Positions 13,632 through 16,520 of a stretch of 16,520 nt of DNA are shown here, piece after piece. The DNA comes from an uncultured Akkermansia sp. (GTDB lineage Bacteria; Verrucomicrobiota; Verrucomicrobiia; Verrucomicrobiales; Akkermansiaceae). Both the position numbers and the translations under genes were made by a program. The notes below the pieces were generated by a model that was given only the letters and a program-made list of their open reading frames with translations, was not told the origin of the DNA and searched no databases. Each line of letters begins with the position of its first letter. Positions within the stretch are counted from its first letter, which is position 1. Where the stretch lies: positions 1 through 16,520 of the forward strand of contig CAJGCV010000042.1 in the NCBI GenBank assembly GCA_904501915.1, written 5' to 3'.

Positions 13632-14267
13632 TCAGCTCAGCAGGCTTGAGGCATCCAGCACATCTTCGCCATATATCAATTCGGCCAGCACTGGCACTCC
13701 GGTATATTCCTCCAGCATGCTGCAGTTGGTCACAGCAGCAGTATCCCACTCCTCACTCTGCTGGTTCAGAATAATGCCGCGGCATTCCAGACCACACGCG
13801 CGAATGGCCCGCACAGCCGAAATCGCGTGGTTCACCGCCCCCTGCCGGTTACTCACCACCAGGAGTACAGGTAATCCCAGTTTCTCTGCCAGGGCAGCCA
13901 TGGTTTTTCCCGGGCAAAGAGGCGTCTCCCAGCCACCGCAGCCTTCTACCAGCAGCAATTCATATTCACCGGCAAGCGAATGGCAATGCCCGGCCAATGC
14001 ATCCAGAGACACCTCGCGATGCTCGAATTCAGCCCCCACGCGTGGGTCTGCCATGGTACGAAGATAAAGAGGATTAATGGAATCCAGAGGTAAATTCGGT
14101 CTTCCCACAGCCTCTCGCATAGCGCGGAGTTCCTTGCGGTCACCACAGGAAACCGGCTTGCAGCCCATGGCAGTAACACCCTTCTGCATCACATCCCGCA
14201 GCAAGGCGCAGATGACATGCGTCTTGCCCACCGATACATCAGTTCCCGCTACAAAATAAGCATTCAT
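13632..14267 (-). CDS. bioD: dethiobiotin synthetase BioD
   Basis: BioD closes the ureido ring of biotin from DAPA, CO2 and ATP in the cytoplasm. The 211 residues are slightly short of the usual 220-230. The P-loop GTDVSVGKT is at 8-16 (K15); CKPVSCG at 36-42 binds substrate, although the usual KPV-x-SG is changed; VEGCGGWETPL at 107-117 supplies a catalytic glutamate; NRQGAVNHA at about 139-147 follows. It begins 8 bases after the stop of the mini-CdaR-like gene and has GGAG about 11 bases before the ATG, unusual in this window. No bioA, bioB or bioF gene is nearby. Its place behind cdaA is odd, but the transcarboxylase-like enzyme in this window would need biotin on its partner. Confidence 0.93.
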   Translation of the reverse strand: MNAYFVAGTDVSVGKTHVICALLRDVMQKGVTAMGCKPVSCGDRKELRAMREAVGRPNLPLDSINPLYLRTMADPRVGAEFEHREVSLDALAGHCHSLAGEYELLLVEGCGGWETPLCPGKTMAALAEKLGLPVLLVVSNRQGAVNHAISAVRAIRACGLECRGIILNQQSEEWDTAAVTNCSMLEEYTGVPVLAELIYGEDVLDASSLLS

Positions 14268-14275
14268 GGCAGCAT

Positions 14276-14443
14276 TTACTCCGGCATCGACAAGCGGATA
14301 TCATCAATATTCCACTCCGGGCTGGCATCTCGCACCAGCAGGTGATTCACCATCAACCACACCACCACCGCAGCAGCCAGGCATATAAGCTTGGCCTGCC
14401 AGTTAGTGGCCAGCAACTTCTGAAATCTGGTCCTCGTTCGCAT
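14276..14443 (-). CDS. miniature CdaR/YbbR-like membrane protein
   Basis: This short frame encodes 55 residues from ATG 14443 to TAA 14276-14278. The N terminus is basic (MRTRTRFQK). A single hydrophobic helix follows, NWQAKLICLAAAVVVWLMV (about 14-32), then about 22 polar residues with WNIDDIRLSMPE at the end. The N-W-x-x-K-L-x-x-L-x-x-A-x-x-x-W pattern is like the N-terminal anchor of CdaR (YbbR), the regulator normally encoded right after cdaA, but the YbbR repeats are absent. It overlaps the 3' end of cdaA by 41 bases in another frame and lies 8 bases before bioD. I infer a single-pass inner-membrane protein that may bind CdaA. There is no Shine-Dalgarno; translation is probably coupled to cdaA. 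Confidence 0.7.
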   Translation of the reverse strand: MRTRTRFQKLLATNWQAKLICLAAAVVVWLMVNHLLVRDASPEWNIDDIRLSMPE

Positions 14444-15191
14444 GAGAATTAAGAAGATAGGTTAAGCGTTCAGACAATAAATCCAGGTTGATATCCCGCT
14501 GCACCATATTACCTACAGCAAGGGAAACTGACCCCGTTTCTTCAGACACAATGATAACCACAGCATCAGAAGCCTCTGCAAGACCAATACCGGCGCGGTG
14601 GCGGAGCCCCATACTACGGTCTTTCAGCTCTCGGTTGGAGACAGGCAGAATAGCCGCGGCTGCCACAATTCGTTCATTGTTCACAATCACCGCGCCATCG
14701 TGCAGCAGCGTTTTGGGCATGAAGATTGTACCAATCAATTCGCGGGTGTACTGAGCATCCAGCAACGTACCGGATTTGGCATACTCCTGCAATTTGTTGG
14801 AACGGCAGATGGCAATAAGCGCCCCGTAACGTTTGGATACCAGGTATGCAACAGACTCACGCACCAGAGTCACAAAATCTTCATTTTCCTGCCGCGTACC
14901 AATCAATCGGGAAATAATTCTGTTCGAACCCAGGCGCGCCAGTGCTGTGCGCAATTCCGGCTGAAAGAGAATGACCAGAATCGTACCCGGACCGATAATC
15001 AGACCGGCAAGCTGTTTGAGCACCACGGCGTGTGTGATTTCCAGAAGAATATACCCGAGAATCACTGTTGCAATGAGACCGGCAAGAATAGCCGCCGCGC
15101 GGGAATCTTTCACCGCACGGTACAGCTGGTAGAACAAGGCCCAGAGAACCAGAATCTCAAATATGGCTCTGAGGATTTCAAGCAAGGTCAT
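14403..15191 (-). CDS. cdaA: diadenylate cyclase CdaA
   Basis: CdaA joins two ATP into c-di-AMP, a messenger for potassium and osmotic balance and cell-wall stress. The 262 residues are close to the usual 270. Three hydrophobic N-terminal helices (about 8-26, 33-53 and 58-76) anchor it in the membrane. The DAC domain has LLHDGAVIV (DGA at 165-167) and MGLRHRAGIGLAE (RHR at 197-199), then SDAVVIIVSEETGSVS. All catalytic motifs are present. An in-frame TAA lies shortly upstream of ATG 15191, so translation cannot start earlier. The gene leads a minus-strand operon with the mini-CdaR-like gene and bioD. No glmM follows, unlike the cdaA-cdaR-glmM operon of Firmicutes. Confidence 0.96.
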   Translation of the reverse strand: MTLLEILRAIFEILVLWALFYQLYRAVKDSRAAAILAGLIATVILGYILLEITHAVVLKQLAGLIIGPGTILVILFQPELRTALARLGSNRIISRLIGTRQENEDFVTLVRESVAYLVSKRYGALIAICRSNKLQEYAKSGTLLDAQYTRELIGTIFMPKTLLHDGAVIVNNERIVAAAAILPVSNRELKDRSMGLRHRAGIGLAEASDAVVIIVSEETGSVSLAVGNMVQRDINLDLLSERLTYLLNSHANEDQISEVAGH

Positions 15192-15197
15192 GCACGT

Positions 15198-15226
15198 ATA
15201 TTACTATGCTTACACAGCCATGGCAA
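15198..15226 (-). promoter_or_regulatory. promoter of the cdaA operon (leaderless geometry)
   Basis: On the minus strand, TTGCCA (15221-15226) and TAATAT (15198-15203) are 17 bases apart, the same two hexamers and spacing as the nucleotidyltransferase promoter. Six bases separate the -10 box from the ATG at 15191, placing the transcription start at the start codon. Confidence 0.6.
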
Positions 15227-15300
15227 GCTGAAACAACACTACTGACAACGCCGCATGCAACTCACGGCGCAAAAAATGTAGAGAAATATCATTTTCCTGT

Positions 15301-15328
15301 TTGCAAGAATCACCAGATATGCTAGTAT
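15301..15328 (+). promoter_or_regulatory. promoter of the LptF/LptG-like gene
   Basis: TTGCAA (15301-15306) and TAGTAT (15323-15328) are 16 bases apart. The ATG at 15342 is 13 bases after the -10 box, so the leader would be about 6 bases. Confidence 0.45.
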
Positions 15329-15341
15329 AGTGGTCGTTGCA

Positions 15342-16520
15342 ATGAAAACTATTGATCGCTACATTCTCAAGCAACTCATCTCGGTAACATTTCTGGGTGT
15401 GCTCTCTCTCACCATGCTTCTTTTGCTGGGGCAGCTGTTCAAGCAGCTCCACGAGCTGCTGGTAGAAAGCGGCGCTCCGCCCAGCATTGTGTTTGACTTC
15501 ATGCTGCAGGTGATTCCGTTCTCCCTCACATTCTCTGTACCGTGGGGGTTCCTCACTGCCGTGCTGCTGGTATACGGACGCCTTGCTGCCGATAATGAGC
15601 TCACCTCCATGCGCATGGCTGGGTTGAGCCTCTGGCGCCTGAGTGCTCCGGCCATCGGCATGGGGCTGGTGCTTTCCGGTTTGTGCTACTACATCAACAT
15701 CGAAATAGCGCCCCGCGGTAAAAACGCCATGAGTGACCTGGTCATGAAAGCAGCCATGGACAACCCGCGCAACCTGCTCAAATCCAGCAGCAGCATGACC
15801 AAGCTGGACAAAGTGCAGCTTTACATTGAACAGCGAGACGGCGATGTCCTGAAAGGGCTGCATGTTTACCCGCTTGCCAAAGGTGCTACCATGGGCTCCG
15901 ATTTCGACGCCATTCATGCCGAAAGCGCAGAAATCGGCGAATTCGACCTGAAGACACGTCTCCTGACGCTCACCCTTAAGAATGCCCGTATCGAGCGCTC
16001 AGATGGTGGTCTCACCGATATGCCGGCCATTGGTGTCATGCCCCTGCGTGTGCACATTCCGCTCAAAAACCAGCGCAAGCTCAAACCGAACCGGTATACC
16101 AACGCAGAAATCAGCTACGTGCTGAGCCATTCTGCCATTACCCTGCAGCTCGACATGCAGAAGCTGGGCGTATTCGAAGACAACGCATCCGTGAAACCGG
16201 CATTCCCCTGTGCCAAGCAGCTGTGGGCAGAAGTTCGCAAAGATGCCAGCTATTACAACGGCGGGCTGCGCAACAAGAAGTCAAAGCTTGCGTTTGAGAC
16301 AGAAGGTGTGCAGCGCGCCTCCTTCGCCTGCGCCTGTCTGGTATTCTCTCTCATTGGCGTTCCGCTGGCTATCACCGCGCGCCGCAAGGATACCTCTACT
16401 GGCTTTGCCATCGGCATTCTTGTGGCGGCCGTCTATTTCATGGCTCTGGTATTCTGCGAATTATCGCGTAAATCCAGCGGCATCACACCTTACATTGTGC
16501 TCTGGCTGCCCAATATCATC
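15342..16520 (+). CDS. LptF/LptG-family permease, 3' end cut by window
   Basis: I read 393 residues without a stop. It begins MKTIDRYILKQL, with a first membrane helix (about 13-31), FKQLHELL, and helices at about 60-80 and 100-120 flanking ELTSMRMAGLSLWRL (about 84-98), the coupling-helix region that contacts the LptB ATPase. A soluble periplasmic part (about 125-310) has the beta-rich character of the jellyroll. The helices return with ASFACACLVFSLIGVPLAI, the basic ARRKDTSTGFAIG, and a final hydrophobic stretch near 360-375. LptF and LptG form the permease that extracts lipopolysaccharide from the inner membrane towards the LptA bridge. I cannot tell LptF from LptG. The protein is near complete at the window edge. 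Confidence 0.92.
   Translation, partial: MKTIDRYILKQLISVTFLGVLSLTMLLLLGQLFKQLHELLVESGAPPSIVFDFMLQVIPFSLTFSVPWGFLTAVLLVYGRLAADNELTSMRMAGLSLWRLSAPAIGMGLVLSGLCYYINIEIAPRGKNAMSDLVMKAAMDNPRNLLKSSSSMTKLDKVQLYIEQRDGDVLKGLHVYPLAKGATMGSDFDAIHAESAEIGEFDLKTRLLTLTLKNARIERSDGGLTDMPAIGVMPLRVHIPLKNQRKLKPNRYTNAEISYVLSHSAITLQLDMQKLGVFEDNASVKPAFPCAKQLWAEVRKDASYYNGGLRNKKSKLAFETEGVQRASFACACLVFSLIGVPLAITARRKDTSTGFAIGILVAAVYFMALVFCELSRKSSGITPYIVLWLPNII

Noticed and set aside
1..16520. CRISPR arrays, tRNA or rRNA genes, transposases
   Set aside because: No regularly spaced repeats, tRNA cloverleaf with CCA end, rRNA segment or transposase motif was seen on either strand.

Overview
This looks like chromosome from a Verrucomicrobiota bacterium, most likely in or near Akkermansia. 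That is an inference from gene content and was not tested by any search. It rests on GC-rich coding sequence, an LptF/LptG permease (so a Gram-negative envelope), a CdaA-type c-di-AMP cyclase, a stand-alone transcarboxylase 5S-like subunit that would fit propionate fermentation, a NahK-like sugar kinase beside a nucleotidyltransferase, and starts that mostly lack a Shine-Dalgarno sequence.

Layout, left to right. 1-1714 (minus): a nucleotidyltransferase and a NahK-like kinase (cut by the window edge), a likely two-gene amino-sugar activation operon with its own promoter and an operator-like palindrome. 1852-2760 (minus): a lone phage-type major capsid protein with a proximal promoter, a strong terminator and an upstream structured element, but no other phage gene. 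2980-3759 (minus): a PhnP-like metallo-beta-lactamase-fold hydrolase, divergent from recN (3825-5480, plus). 5481-7489 is an accessory, decaying stretch: a RhuM fragment directly behind recN, an AAA/DUF4143 ATPase, a 14-base sequence present three times in and beside a terminator, and a pseudogene with an in-frame stop. 7490-9498 (minus): a biotin-domain-less carboxyltransferase followed by a small exported protein whose start lies 10 bases after the carboxyltransferase's terminator.

9696-13179 (plus): a compact five-gene operon (Usp, YmdB, TcdA, SpoU methyltransferase, metallophosphoesterase) in which the first four genes overlap by 1-4 bases. 13269-13535: an HU protein with its own promoter and terminator. 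13632-15191 (minus): cdaA, a 55-residue membrane protein resembling only the N-terminal anchor of CdaR/YbbR, and bioD. 15342 to the end (plus): an LptF/LptG-family permease, cut by the window.

The most interesting items are the orphan capsid gene with its structured upstream element, the miniature CdaR-like protein overlapping cdaA, and a repeated promoter geometry in which the -10 box lies only 5-13 bases before the start codon, implying leaderless or almost leaderless mRNAs. All promoters, terminators and RNA structures were found by eye.
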